Assembly: GCF_001112925.1 (NCBI RefSeq)
Contig: NZ_CPYD01000001.1
Location: forward strand, 558,001 to 622,000
Direction of reading: 5' to 3'
Length of the DNA stretch: 64,000 nucleotides
Source of the DNA: Yersinia nurmii
GTDB taxonomy: Bacteria; Pseudomonadota; Gammaproteobacteria; Enterobacterales; Enterobacteriaceae
Shown: piece by piece, positions 19,775 to 28,193 of the stretch
Layout of the letters: each line of letters opens with the position of its first letter
Position numbering within the stretch: position 1 is the first letter of the stretch
Program-made: the position numbers and the translations under genes
Notes under the pieces: generated by a model
What the model saw: the letters and a program-made list of their open reading frames with translations, nothing else
Told to the model about the DNA's origin: nothing
The model's database searches: none

Positions 19775-20542
19775 ATGAAATTGAACTTTCGCTTACAAAG
19801 CGCACATTCTCCGACTAATAATCTCCCTATCCTGCTGATCCACGGATTGTTTGGCAACCTTGATAACCTCGGCGTGCTGGCTCGCGACCTGCAACAGACC
19901 CATACCGTCGTGCAAATCGATCTGCGAGATCACGGTTTATCTCCTCGTTCCCCGCAAATGAACTACCCGGCAATGGCGCAGGACGTTCTGGAATTACTCG
20001 ATCATTTAACCATAGAAAAAGCCATTATTATCGGCCATTCCATGGGCGGAAAAGTGGCAATGGCGCTAACGGCTCTTGCGCCGGATCGCATTGATAAACT
20101 GGTCGCCATTGATATTGCACCGATCGATTATCAAACCCGACGCCACGATCAGATTTTCGCCGCGCTCAACGCCGTTACCGAAGCCGGCGTTACCCAACGT
20201 CAGGATGCGGCAAAAATCATGCGGGAAATCATAAAAGAAGAAGGTGTGATTCAATTCCTGCTGAAATCCTTTCAGGCTGGAGAATGGCGTTTTGACGTAC
20301 AGGCGCTGTGGAATCAATATGAAAATATTATCGGCTGGCAGCCGGTTCCCCCTTGGTCGCATCCTATTCTGTTTATTCGCGGCGAATTGTCGCCTTATAT
20401 TCAGGACAGTTATCGAGATGAAATTGCCCGTCAGTTCCCACAGGCTCGCGCTCATGTTATTTCCGGCTGCGGCCATTGGGTACATGCGGAAAAACCGCAG
20501 GCGGTATTACGTGCTATTCACCGTTTTCTCGACACAGAATAA
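19775..20542 (+). CDS. ybfF: alpha/beta-hydrolase YbfF (acyl esterase)
   Basis: A 255-residue esterase of the alpha/beta-hydrolase fold. The nucleophile elbow GHSMGGK gives S89; LIHGLFGNLDNLG forms the oxyanion region, and the final GCGHWVHAEKP supplies the catalytic His. The E. coli homologue hydrolyses palmitoyl-CoA and malonyl-CoA-type esters in vitro; the natural substrate is uncertain. An in-frame ATG four codons upstream (19763) exists, but MKLNFRLQSA matches the family start. No strong ribosome site precedes either one. Confidence 0.94.
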   Translation: MKLNFRLQSAHSPTNNLPILLIHGLFGNLDNLGVLARDLQQTHTVVQIDLRDHGLSPRSPQMNYPAMAQDVLELLDHLTIEKAIIIGHSMGGKVAMALTALAPDRIDKLVAIDIAPIDYQTRRHDQIFAALNAVTEAGVTQRQDAAKIMREIIKEEGVIQFLLKSFQAGEWRFDVQALWNQYENIIGWQPVPPWSHPILFIRGELSPYIQDSYRDEIARQFPQARAHVISGCGHWVHAEKPQAVLRAIHRFLDTE

Positions 20543-20671
20543 AGTGTGAGGCTAATTCGATTGTTTAAAATTTGTACCCTGGGGAAAAGAAATGTATTTC
20601 CTGTGGAAAAATTGTGCAAAAAATAACGAATTAGCCTGATCTAATTGCAGTTAGCCATTGTCGGCACTTCA

Positions 20672-20700
20672 TTGGCTAGGGTATTATGGCGCGCTATAAT
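20672..20700 (+). promoter_or_regulatory. probable sigma-70 promoter for ybfE
   Basis: TTGGCT, a 17-base spacer and a consensus TATAAT predict a transcript starting near 20707, about 140 bases before ybfE. I see no CTG-N10-CAG LexA box beside it, although E. coli ybfE is SOS-controlled. Confidence 0.55.
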
Positions 20701-20747
20701 TTTGCCGCCGCGTTCAGCCGTAATACTCAGGCCGTGCCGGGGGACAA

Positions 20748-20810
20748 ATGCAAATTCAGTCCGGTTATTTTGGTCTGAAACGTGTTAACCAAATCATCTG
20801 GAAAGGCTAA
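20748..20810 (+). CDS. possible 20-codon leader peptide upstream of ybfE
   Basis: An ATG preceded three bases away by GGGGGA opens a short frame encoding MQIQSGYFGLKRVNQIIWKG and ends 39 bases before ybfE. It lies inside the transcript predicted from the promoter at 20672-20700. I do not recognise the peptide. It may be a small protein, a regulatory leader ORF or chance; only the ribosome site and position favour translation. Confidence 0.35.
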   Translation: MQIQSGYFGLKRVNQIIWKG

Positions 20811-20849
20811 ACCGCTTTCTGATGTGAATCCCTTGTAGTACCGCTACCT

Positions 20850-21137
20850 ATGGCAAAAGAACAAACGGATCGCACGACGCTGGATCTGTTCGCAGATGAA
20901 CGCCGTCCGGGGCGCCCGAAAACAAACCCATTATCCCGTGATGAACAGCTTAGAATTAATAAGCGAAATCAACTACGGCGCGATAAAGTACGTGGCTTAC
21001 GGCGCGTGGAACTGAAGATTAATGCAGATGCGGTCGATGCTCTTAATAGCCTTGCAGAGCAACGTAACATCAGCCGTAGCGAACTGATTGAGCAAATGCT
21101 GCTCGCCCAGTTGGCTAAGGATCAGGCAGGACTATAA
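20850..21137 (+). CDS. ybfE: YbfE, LexA-regulated CopG/Arc-type protein
   Basis: The 95-residue protein has a basic N-terminal half (RRPGRPKTNPLSRDEQLRIN, RNQLRRDKVRGLRR) and then a ribbon-helix-helix segment: VELKINADAVDALNSLAEQ followed by ISRSELIEQMLLAQL. This is the pattern of small Arc/CopG/MetJ-type DNA binders. E. coli ybfE (97 residues) is a known member of the LexA regulon, but its function and targets are not established. It is the gene before fldA-fur in E. coli; here a chemoreceptor gene is placed between them. Confidence 0.9.
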   Translation: MAKEQTDRTTLDLFADERRPGRPKTNPLSRDEQLRINKRNQLRRDKVRGLRRVELKINADAVDALNSLAEQRNISRSELIEQMLLAQLAKDQAGL

Positions 21138-21156
21138 TGCCGTCGGTTACTACGCT

Positions 21157-21184
21157 GGAGTGGCGTGTTACATTACGCCACTCC
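21157..21184. terminator. hairpin between convergent ybfE and chemoreceptor genes
   Basis: GGAGTGGCG and CGCCACTCC form a perfect nine-pair stem around a ten-base loop. The plus-strand tail (ATATTTACTCTTT) is only moderately T-rich and the minus side lacks a T-run, so termination efficiency is uncertain. Confidence 0.6.
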
Positions 21185-21218
21185 ATATTTACTCTTTCAA
21201 TTTTATGGCACTGGTTAG

Positions 21219-22871
21219 TTAAAAGGTTTCCCAATTCGCGTTATTGTCCACGCGCTGGGTCGTCGGCGCTTTCACCGGGTTTACCCTGGTTTTAGCCGCC
21301 GGTGTTACCTTGTCATCCTTCAATTTAAATACCGCCACCGCCTGATTCAACTTAGCAGCCTGATCTTCCAATGAAGCGGCAGCCCGTGATGCTTCCTGCA
21401 CCAACGCGGCGTTTTGTTGTGTCACGCTATCCATTTCGGCCACTGCCTGACCGACCTGGCTGATTCCTTTACTTTGCTCATCAGAAGCTGACGCAATTTC
21501 GCCCATCAGATCCGTAACGTTAGTAATGGAGCGCACAATTTCGTCCATGGTATTGCCAGCGCTTTCAACCTGCGCAGATCCGCTGGTGACACGATTGACC
21601 GATTCGGTGATTAACCCTTCGATTTCTTTCGCCGCCTGAGCACTGCGCTGTGCCAGATTGCGCACTTCGCTAGCCACTACGGCAAAGCCGCGCCCTTGCT
21701 CACCGGCTCTGGCCGCTTCAACCGCCGCATTCAGCGCCAGAATATTGGTTTGAAAAGCAATGCTGTTAATCACAGTAGTAATTTCGGCAATCTTCTTCGA
21801 ACTAGCAGAAATATCGGCCATAGTATGCACTACGTCAGAAACCAGCGAGCCTCCCTTTTTCGCCGTAGATGATGCCGTCGCCGCCAATTGGCTAGCGTGA
21901 TGGGCATTATCCGCGTTGTGTTTCACCGTCGCCGTAAGCTGCTCCATGCTGGCTGCGGTTTCTTCTAATGCCGCAGCCTGCTGTTCCGTACGGGAAGACA
22001 AATCGGTATTACCTGCAGAAATCTCGGAAGCACCGTGATAAATACTGTCGGTACTGTCGCGGATTGCGCTAACGGTATTAGCCAAACTGGTCTGCACATC
22101 CCGTAATAATGGGAATAACTGGCCGACACAGTTGCGCCCAAAATCGACAATGGGTTGTCCCAACTGACCGGAAGCAATCACTTTGAAATGGTCGCGCATC
22201 ATATTGAGTGGACGCACCAGATTTGCCACCAAAAAACGATCCGTCGCCAGTAAAATCAACAGACCTATTACCAGCGCCGAAACCAGCGTAACGCTGCTGA
22301 CCTTGGTGAGATGAGCAAATTGCTCTTTCACCACGCCGATTTCTTCCGATGCCGTTTTACTGAATGCCTCGGATGAGGCGCCATACTGGCGGCTTAAAGC
22401 GGGTACCGTTTGCTTGGACAACAACTGGTAAGCGGCATTATCACCGGTCATCGCCGCCTGATACAGCGGTTCTACCCCTTGGGCAATCAGGGCGTTCCAG
22501 TTAGAAATGACATCCTCAACCAATACCGGGCTAAGTTGCGCATGATCGATGGATTTAAACTGTGCCAGATTCTTTTTCAGGCTATCCAAGGCGAGATTGG
22601 AGGATTTCAGCTCACGATCGGCATCTGCGCTATTCCCTGCCAGACGATAATCCACTGAACGGCCCAATCGGGTCACCATACGGAAATACTGATCGGTTCC
22701 CTGATTGACCAAGCTGATGTTATCGACCAAAACGCTATTCGCGTTTGAGGCTTGAGTTAACTCATTGAGTGATAATAATGTGTAGGCTGAAACTCCGCCC
22801 CAGAGCAAGCTAAATGCCCCGAGAACCCAAAGTAGTGCCACCCTGATGGTGATATTTTTCAAAAACTGCAT
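21219..22871 (-). CDS. methyl-accepting chemotaxis protein (Tar/Tsr class)
   Basis: A transmembrane chemoreceptor of 550 residues. TM1 is about residues 10-32, a helical periplasmic sensor of the Tar four-helix type spans 35-188, TM2 is 191-211 and HAMP follows. The cytoplasmic signalling hairpin carries the highly conserved tip [20 protein letters not shown]. The C-terminus is NWETF, the pentapeptide tether for CheR and CheB. The ligand cannot be predicted. The frame stays open upstream to a TTG at 23021, but ATG 22871 directly precedes the membrane anchor and has AAGGAA at five bases. A sigma-28 promoter lies upstream. Confidence 0.93.
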   Translation of the reverse strand: MQFLKNITIRVALLWVLGAFSLLWGGVSAYTLLSLNELTQASNANSVLVDNISLVNQGTDQYFRMVTRLGRSVDYRLAGNSADADRELKSSNLALDSLKKNLAQFKSIDHAQLSPVLVEDVISNWNALIAQGVEPLYQAAMTGDNAAYQLLSKQTVPALSRQYGASSEAFSKTASEEIGVVKEQFAHLTKVSSVTLVSALVIGLLILLATDRFLVANLVRPLNMMRDHFKVIASGQLGQPIVDFGRNCVGQLFPLLRDVQTSLANTVSAIRDSTDSIYHGASEISAGNTDLSSRTEQQAAALEETAASMEQLTATVKHNADNAHHASQLAATASSTAKKGGSLVSDVVHTMADISASSKKIAEITTVINSIAFQTNILALNAAVEAARAGEQGRGFAVVASEVRNLAQRSAQAAKEIEGLITESVNRVTSGSAQVESAGNTMDEIVRSITNVTDLMGEIASASDEQSKGISQVGQAVAEMDSVTQQNAALVQEASRAAASLEDQAAKLNQAVAVFKLKDDKVTPAAKTRVNPVKAPTTQRVDNNANWETF

Positions 22872-23046
22872 GTTCGTTCCTTTTCTATTTATTGTCGGAT
22901 TGTTGCCACAAAATTCTGGTGGAGTTTGATGACCGAAAAGCGATTTAGGACGTTCCATACAGCCAACGACTTCTCCTTCCTCATCAAAATCGATTTGACA
23001 AGGCCCTCCTTGGCACCGCAATCGAAACCAGCAGGTTACAAATCGG
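22872..23046 (-). other. long 5' leader of the chemoreceptor mRNA, open in frame
   Basis: Between the predicted start site near 23040 and the ATG at 22871 lie about 170 bases. From a TTG at 23021 this leader is open in the same frame for 50 codons, encoding a Cys-rich, acidic stretch starting [20 protein letters not shown]. No ribosome site precedes that TTG, though AAGGAGG occurs just inside. It may be an untranslated leader, an upstream ORF or chance. Confidence 0.4.
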
Positions 23047-23073
23047 TTATCGGCAATCGTCTGCTAAGGTTGA
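23047..23073 (-). promoter_or_regulatory. sigma-28 (FliA) promoter of the chemoreceptor gene
   Basis: Read on the minus strand, GCCGATAA at 23054-23047 is a perfect flagellar -10 element. Eleven bases upstream is TCAACCTT, matching 5 of 8 positions of TAAAGTTT. Chemoreceptor genes outside the flagellar cluster are classic FliA targets. Confidence 0.8.
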
Positions 23074-23325
23074 GCGGTAGATGAAAATTTTATATCGCAT
23101 AAACTTGATATAAGCAGAGAGGCGTTTTCTGGCATGATGACGGTCTATTGGAAATAGTCAGTCTGAGGACTTAATGCCTTATTTCTATTAAGGATTTAGT
23201 CGCCTGCGTAGTTCTTGATGACTCTTTTTTGAAACAATGGCTTAGCAATCAGCCGGTTAATAAAATCAGATGAGTCAGCCTCAGCAAAAAAGCTCTTTCC
23301 ACAAGCACGCTGAAAAATGTGTTAT

Positions 23326-23350
23326 ATTGTGGGGCAGCAGGCCCCACAAT
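23326..23350. promoter_or_regulatory. perfect 10-bp palindrome at the fldA promoter
   Basis: ATTGTGGGGC and GCCCCACAAT face each other across AGCAG. It overlaps the end of a likely -10 (TATATT at 23323-23328), covers the expected start site and lies 38 bases before the fldA ATG. There is no T-run after it, so it is more likely an operator or a 5' hairpin in the fldA mRNA than a terminator. I do not know a regulator with this site. Confidence 0.5.
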
Positions 23351-23387
23351 CAACGTAACCAATTGAATTCAAAGGTATAAATTTTAT

Positions 23388-23915
23388 ATGGCAACTGTAG
23401 GCATTTTCTTTGGCAGCGACACAGGCAATACCGAAAACATTGCCAAGATGATCCAAAAGCTACTGGGCAAAGACGTTGCAGAGGTTCACGACATTGCCAA
23501 AAGCAGCAAAGAAGATTTAGAGCAATTCGATATTTTGCTGATCGGCATCCCAACTTGGTACTACGGGGAAGCGCAGTGTGATTGGGATGATTTCTTCCCA
23601 ACGCTGGAAGAGATCGATTTCAATGGCAAGCTGGTTGCCCTGTTTGGCTGTGGCGATCAGGAAGACTATGCAGAATATTTCTGTGATGCCATGGGCACAG
23701 TTCGTGACATCATCGAACCGCGTGGCGCGGCCATTGTCGGCCATTGGCCAACCGCAGGCTACCATTTTGAAGCGTCAAAAGGTCTGGCGGATGACGAACA
23801 CTTTATCGGCTTGGCTATCGATGAAGACCGTCAACCAGAGCTGACCAACGAACGTGTTGAAGCTTGGGTAAAACAAATCAGTGAAGAACTGAGTCTGTCA
23901 GATATCGTGGGTTAA
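23388..23915 (+). CDS. fldA: flavodoxin 1
   Basis: FldA is a small FMN electron carrier that serves reductive enzymes such as pyruvate formate-lyase activase, methionine synthase, biotin synthase and the MEP isoprenoid pathway. The FMN phosphate loop GSDTGNTE lies at residues 9-16. PTWYYGEAQCDWDDF and FGCGDQEDYAEYFCDA are the two isoalloxazine-binding loops of long-chain flavodoxins. The 175 residues equal the E. coli size. It is followed by fur, as in other enterobacteria, and fur can be reached by read-through. Confidence 0.97.
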   Translation: MATVGIFFGSDTGNTENIAKMIQKLLGKDVAEVHDIAKSSKEDLEQFDILLIGIPTWYYGEAQCDWDDFFPTLEEIDFNGKLVALFGCGDQEDYAEYFCDAMGTVRDIIEPRGAAIVGHWPTAGYHFEASKGLADDEHFIGLAIDEDRQPELTNERVEAWVKQISEELSLSDIVG

Positions 23916-24164
23916 TCTGCCTAACATGCCCTGAATTGCCCGATTTGCGATCGGGGCATGGTTCTCCATTCTGATGCGTAAATGTGCGGTAAAAACCCGA
24001 CAAAGACAGATGATAATAAGGCGCTAACGAAACTAAACAGTTTTAAATTTGTAACTTCCGTCGCCATCACTGTACACTAGGGCTATCTGTTCTCCCCGTT
24101 CATCAATACGCTGCATGATTAATCTTGCAAAGTGTGCAATTATATCTTTGTTAATAACCTACGG

Positions 24165-24206
24165 TTTTCATTTTGAGCTACCGGTTCTATAATGAGACGC
24201 AATTAT
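24165..24206 (+). promoter_or_regulatory. fur promoter with a candidate Fur box
   Basis: TTTTCA, a 17-base spacer and consensus TATAAT at 24188-24193 form a likely sigma-70 promoter. The -10 lies inside the stretch 24188-24206, which agrees with the 19-base Fur box at about 12 positions (ATAATGA exact). This fits Fur autoregulation. The transcript would start near 24200, about 80 bases before the fur ATG. Confidence 0.55.
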
Positions 24207-24278
24207 ATTTTTGTGCCTACCGATGTCATAGGCTGAACAGCCTCAATTTGAATAACAAAGTAACAGGACTGAATCCGC

Positions 24279-24725
24279 ATGACTGACAACAACAGAGCAT
24301 TAAAGAACGCTGGCCTTAAGGTAACGCTTCCGCGCCTGAAGATTTTGGAAGTGCTGCAAAAGCCAGATTGCCATCACGTCAGTGCGGAAGATCTTTACAA
24401 AAAGCTGATCGATATGGGTGAAGAGATTGGTCTGGCCACGGTTTACCGCGTACTCAACCAGTTTGACGACGCCGGGATTGTCACCCGCCATAATTTCGAA
24501 GGCGGCAAGTCTGTCTTTGAACTGACCCAACAGCATCATCACGACCACCTGATTTGCCTGGATTGTGGCAAAGTGATCGAGTTCAGCGATGAATCCATTG
24601 AAGTCCGCCAACGTGAAATCGCAACTCAGCACGGTATCAAGCTGACGAATCACAGCCTGTATTTATACGGTCACTGTGAAGGCGGCGATTGCCGTGAAGA
24701 TGAGACTCTGCACGACAAAAAATAA
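24279..24725 (+). CDS. fur: ferric uptake regulator Fur
   Basis: Fur is the iron-responsive repressor (and indirect activator) of iron acquisition and many other genes. The 148 residues carry an N-terminal winged helix (to about 82) with the recognition region GLATVYRVLNQFDDAG. The metal-binding dimerisation domain follows, with HHHDHLICLDCG placing C93 and C96 as in E. coli, and a second Cys pair in CEGGDCRED near the C-terminus that completes the structural zinc site. The ATG follows ACAGGACT. Confidence 0.98.
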   Translation: MTDNNRALKNAGLKVTLPRLKILEVLQKPDCHHVSAEDLYKKLIDMGEEIGLATVYRVLNQFDDAGIVTRHNFEGGKSVFELTQQHHHDHLICLDCGKVIEFSDESIEVRQREIATQHGIKLTNHSLYLYGHCEGGDCREDETLHDKK

Positions 24726-24751
24726 GATTTGATTAATCAGATCTGAGTATC

Positions 24752-24807
24752 AGACCACCCTTCTCTAAGTCGTTAAATACACTTGGAAATTGCGTGGTCT
24801 TTTTTTT
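24752..24807 (+). terminator. probable terminator after fur
   Basis: AGACCAC pairs with GTGGTCT, followed by eight T residues. The loop is long, about 35 bases, so the hairpin may contain additional pairing. Confidence 0.55.
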
Positions 24808-24961
24808 GCTCCTCATAAATCTATTTTTCCTCTCTCCCTAATGTTATTTAACATTCAAATAAACAGATTAAATCTCAATTATTTTAAGCCTAAGTCATCA
24901 TTATCTAAAATAAGGCTCAACGACCAAAAACGTCCGCAAATAATTACACTAAATAACAGGC

Positions 24962-24987
24962 AAAAAAAACCCCGGGAGTACCGGGGA
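24962..24987 (-). terminator. terminator of the chiPQ-chb operon
   Basis: Minus-strand CCCCGG-TACTC-CCGGGG followed by eight T residues. It lies about 135 bases beyond the chitobiase stop codon, with no other gene between. Confidence 0.85.
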
Positions 24988-25122
24988 AATTACCATCAAC
25001 TCAACTTAAACAGGAGATAACTAGACACAGCTTAATAACACTCGATTTCACAAAAACTTGGTTTAACAAGAGAACAATTTGGCCCCAATTCCTCAGGGCC
25101 GATACTGCAACTAGACGGATAA

Positions 25123-27804
25123 TTACAAGGTTGCGCTAACGACTTCAGCACGACTGTTGCGCTGACCATCCGGACTGGCAGAACGAATCATCACTTTGCC
25201 ACTGACCTTCGGCTGGTTTTTGATATCGTATTTCTGCCATTGCTGCCCACCGTCAACGGAGTATTCGATGGTTAGCCCCGGCAGGCTTACGTTAGCCTCC
25301 AATAAGCCGCCCTGAACACGCGCTCCCGGCACCGGTAGGCGATATGAGATACCGGCCTTATCCAGTTTCGCCAACTCGCGCTGACCCATAATATTGGCAA
25401 AACGCTGCCAATCAGAGCTTAACGCCTGAGTATCAACGTGATGGGTTTCTCCACCTTTATACTCGCGGCCCGCTTTATAATCCTGCTCCCAAGGTGCGCG
25501 ATGCCACGCACGTTCTGCCAGAGGCAGCGCGCGTGGGAACATCATGTATTCCATCTGATCATCGGTACGTACAGTTTCATTCCACGACTGGCCTGAAATA
25601 CCGTGAACACCCGGCCAAGGTTTATCACTCTTGGCGCTGAAATGGTTACCATCGCGGTCAACGGAAGTTTCAGCATTCTGCGGCATGTTATTTGGCGCAA
25701 AGCTGAATACTTTCGCTTCATCGGTAAAACGAGTTGCCCAGTAATAGCCACGCTCGCGCGGGTTCACTTCATAAGGCATATCGAAGTAAACATAGTCAGG
25801 GTTAGAAGCGATGACTTCATAACCTTTATTCGCCCAATCGTTCACCGAATCGGCTCCGCCCCAGTACAGGGTATCCCAGAAGTTCACTCCTACGCGTTTG
25901 GTAGCGAACGCTTTGGCATCCTTGGCATTTTTCAGACCATCCTGCCAGGCTTGCATTTTCTCAATGCCGTGCGCATTAACCAACTTGCTCACTTCTATCG
26001 CAAAGTGGCTAGCGAGGTGTTCCACGTCCTCAATTTTCCCTTGCTTAACCATGTCCTGACAAACCTGAGACTTCGCCCAAGGCTTATCTTCGATACTCTG
26101 ATCGATAATGCCCTTGCCCGGTTCAATCTTGCCGTTTTTATCTTGGAAACCCGCACCCAAACGGATATTTTTCGCCTCATCTCCGCCAAAGTGCCAGGTT
26201 TTTAGCGGCATACCCGCTTCTTTATGCATCTGCGCCATTTCGCCAATCACTTTATCCACAAAGCGTTTGGAGGAATCCAGGCATGGATTCAGGTAGCTTT
26301 TACGCTCATAGAACTGGACTGAAGTAGTATTGGAGTCATCCGTTGGGTCCAGCAGGCGGAATTCATTGGCTTCCGCTTCTTTACCCTGCTTCATCAGATT
26401 GTTATAGCGAGCTTCCATCGAAACGACCGCAGCACGGGCGTGAGCCGGCATATCAATCTCGGGAATCACTTCAATCTGGCGCGCTTTAGCATATTTCAGG
26501 ATATCGATGTAATCCTGACGGCTAAAGTGCCCGCTTCCCAGATTATTGCTATCTGGGCCAGAGCCTAACTGTGGCAATAAACAGGCATTTTCACTGAGAT
26601 CATGGCAACGCTTGCTTCCCACCTCGGTCAACTCCGGTAAACCCGGAATTTCTATGCGCCAGCCTTCATCATCGCTAAGATGGAAGTGGAATTTGTTTAA
26701 CTTGTAAGCGGACATTTGGTCCAACAAACGCAGCACCGCTTCCTTGGTTTTAAAGTTACGCCCGACGTCAAGGAACAGCGCGCGATACTCAAAGCGCGGT
26801 GCATCTTTGGCATCCAGAGTAGCAATTTTCTTACTGCCATCGGACGGAATCAGCGACAGGATTGACTGTAAACCGTAGAACACGCCGGTTTGATCGAAAC
26901 CAATCACCTGCGCGCCCTGCTCGCCAATCTTCAGTTCATAAGCACCAGCAACGGCCAGATCGCCTTTAAAATCACTCGGCTGAATCTTAGTCGTTATCGG
27001 GTAGCCCGCCGCATTAACATTCACCCCCAACATTTCAAAGCGTTGTTGCGCTGCGTCTGCCGCAGGTTTTGGTAAAGCACTCAGTTCCAGCGCCACGCCT
27101 TTGCTCAGATCGACATCAGCATTATGAACTTTGACGCTCATCGGCGTTGGAATAATCTGCCCGCGCAGGCTTTCTGCCGGCAGGGTTTTCAGACTTTCGT
27201 TCTTAACAAAACGGGATTCAGGCGTCATCAGAACGTTATTATCGTCCTTGGTACGCTTCCATTGATCCCCAGTGAAGCGCGTCAGGAATTGATCGATATC
27301 TTCAGTGTCAGTGCTAGCCAAAACTTTTGGCTGCGCATCGCCAGAAGTCGCGTACCAGCGCGGCATAAAGTCGGTTTCGAATAGCTGCCAGTATTCCCCA
27401 GTGATCGGGATTTCCACTGCTTTATTGGCTGGAAAACCGTTAAACTTCTCGGTTGGCTCGATTTTATGCAGATCGCCAGTCAAATGGGTCACTTTGAACT
27501 GATCGTTACCCACTGCCAGGACCTGACGCACATTGTGGAAATACAGCGCCCAATCTTTACCCTGAATCTCATCCCCGGTGTTGGTCAGAGTAATTAGCGT
27601 TTTGTTACAAGAGGCCCAGTCAGCTCCCAACGCGGCACAATCCGTTCCATTATCTGCAGCTCGGTTATCTTGTAGTTTAAAATTAACCTTAAGCTGGCTC
27701 AGTTGGTCAACAACCTGCTGGTCGGCGGGGCTGGCATGTGCCGCCCCCATCAAACCAAAAGTTGCTGTTAACGCAGCCAAAGCACTCAGTTTGAATTTAT
27801 TCAT
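25123..27804 (-). CDS. chb: chitobiase (GH20 beta-N-acetylhexosaminidase)
   Basis: The 893-residue enzyme cleaves N,N'-diacetylchitobiose and short chitooligosaccharides to GlcNAc. A signal peptide ([20 protein letters not shown], cleaved after AHA near residue 24) sends it to the periplasm or outer membrane. It has the Serratia chitobiase layout: N-terminal carbohydrate-binding domain, GH20b domain, GH20 catalytic barrel with the acid pair in HFGGDEAKN, and an Ig-like C-terminal domain. ATG 27804 behind GAGG is preferred to ATG 27816. It follows chiQ by 18 bases. E. coli lacks this gene here. Confidence 0.95.
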   Translation of the reverse strand: MNKFKLSALAALTATFGLMGAAHASPADQQVVDQLSQLKVNFKLQDNRAADNGTDCAALGADWASCNKTLITLTNTGDEIQGKDWALYFHNVRQVLAVGNDQFKVTHLTGDLHKIEPTEKFNGFPANKAVEIPITGEYWQLFETDFMPRWYATSGDAQPKVLASTDTEDIDQFLTRFTGDQWKRTKDDNNVLMTPESRFVKNESLKTLPAESLRGQIIPTPMSVKVHNADVDLSKGVALELSALPKPAADAAQQRFEMLGVNVNAAGYPITTKIQPSDFKGDLAVAGAYELKIGEQGAQVIGFDQTGVFYGLQSILSLIPSDGSKKIATLDAKDAPRFEYRALFLDVGRNFKTKEAVLRLLDQMSAYKLNKFHFHLSDDEGWRIEIPGLPELTEVGSKRCHDLSENACLLPQLGSGPDSNNLGSGHFSRQDYIDILKYAKARQIEVIPEIDMPAHARAAVVSMEARYNNLMKQGKEAEANEFRLLDPTDDSNTTSVQFYERKSYLNPCLDSSKRFVDKVIGEMAQMHKEAGMPLKTWHFGGDEAKNIRLGAGFQDKNGKIEPGKGIIDQSIEDKPWAKSQVCQDMVKQGKIEDVEHLASHFAIEVSKLVNAHGIEKMQAWQDGLKNAKDAKAFATKRVGVNFWDTLYWGGADSVNDWANKGYEVIASNPDYVYFDMPYEVNPRERGYYWATRFTDEAKVFSFAPNNMPQNAETSVDRDGNHFSAKSDKPWPGVHGISGQSWNETVRTDDQMEYMMFPRALPLAERAWHRAPWEQDYKAGREYKGGETHHVDTQALSSDWQRFANIMGQRELAKLDKAGISYRLPVPGARVQGGLLEANVSLPGLTIEYSVDGGQQWQKYDIKNQPKVSGKVMIRSASPDGQRNSRAEVVSATL

Positions 27805-27822
27805 GACTAACCTCATCCATCC

Positions 27823-28146
27823 TTAATTATTGTTGCGTATTTCCTGCCAGAGTTTTCCGCACTGAGCGGCATAAGCCTGACCGTTGCCTGTCGGTTCAGC
27901 ATCCAGACAACGTTGGTAATCCAATACGCGAACGTTTTCTTTCTCAGCAAAGGCCTGGTGGGCTTTTTCCTGCTTCAATACGTTTAACACCGCTTTGCAA
28001 GGAATCAGCCTTTCTGGCGAACCTTCACTGGCATTGATACACGCGCTGTAAGCTTGTTTCAGTTTCGAATCTTCCGGCTGTACTGGCTGCTGAACACAGG
28101 CGCTCAATCCCAGAACAACGGCAACCACACCTATCAGTTTTTTCAT
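27823..28146 (-). CDS. chiQ: ChiQ lipoprotein of the chitoporin operon
   Basis: A 107-residue lipoprotein: the signal MKKLIGVVAVVLGLSAC ends in the lipobox LSAC with the acylated Cys at 17. The mature part has four more cysteines (ACINA, IPCKA, RCLDA, QCGKL) that could form two disulfides. It corresponds to E. coli YbfN/ChiQ, co-transcribed with chiP and of unknown exact role, perhaps supporting chitooligosaccharide uptake. The gene lies between chiP (47 bases upstream) and chb. Confidence 0.9.
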   Translation of the reverse strand: MKKLIGVVAVVLGLSACVQQPVQPEDSKLKQAYSACINASEGSPERLIPCKAVLNVLKQEKAHQAFAEKENVRVLDYQRCLDAEPTGNGQAYAAQCGKLWQEIRNNN

Positions 28147-28193
28147 GACACAGACTCCGTTATGCGCCCCGACGACTTCGCCGGGGCCGACAG

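Noticed and set aside
20543-20849. LexA box upstream of ybfE
   Set aside because: Searched for CTG-N10-CAG. The closest, CTG-N9-CAG near 20637-20651, has the wrong spacing, so no SOS box is claimed.
24173-24286. A uof-like ORF from TTG 24173 overlapping the fur start codon
   Set aside because: E. coli has a leader gene (uof) that overlaps fur, and an open frame with this overlap exists here. Its only start is a TTG without a ribosome site lying upstream of the likely fur transcription start, so translation is not supported.
24790-25020. 76-codon ORF after fur
   Set aside because: It starts inside the fur terminator and runs through AT-rich non-coding DNA and the opposite terminator; not protein-like.
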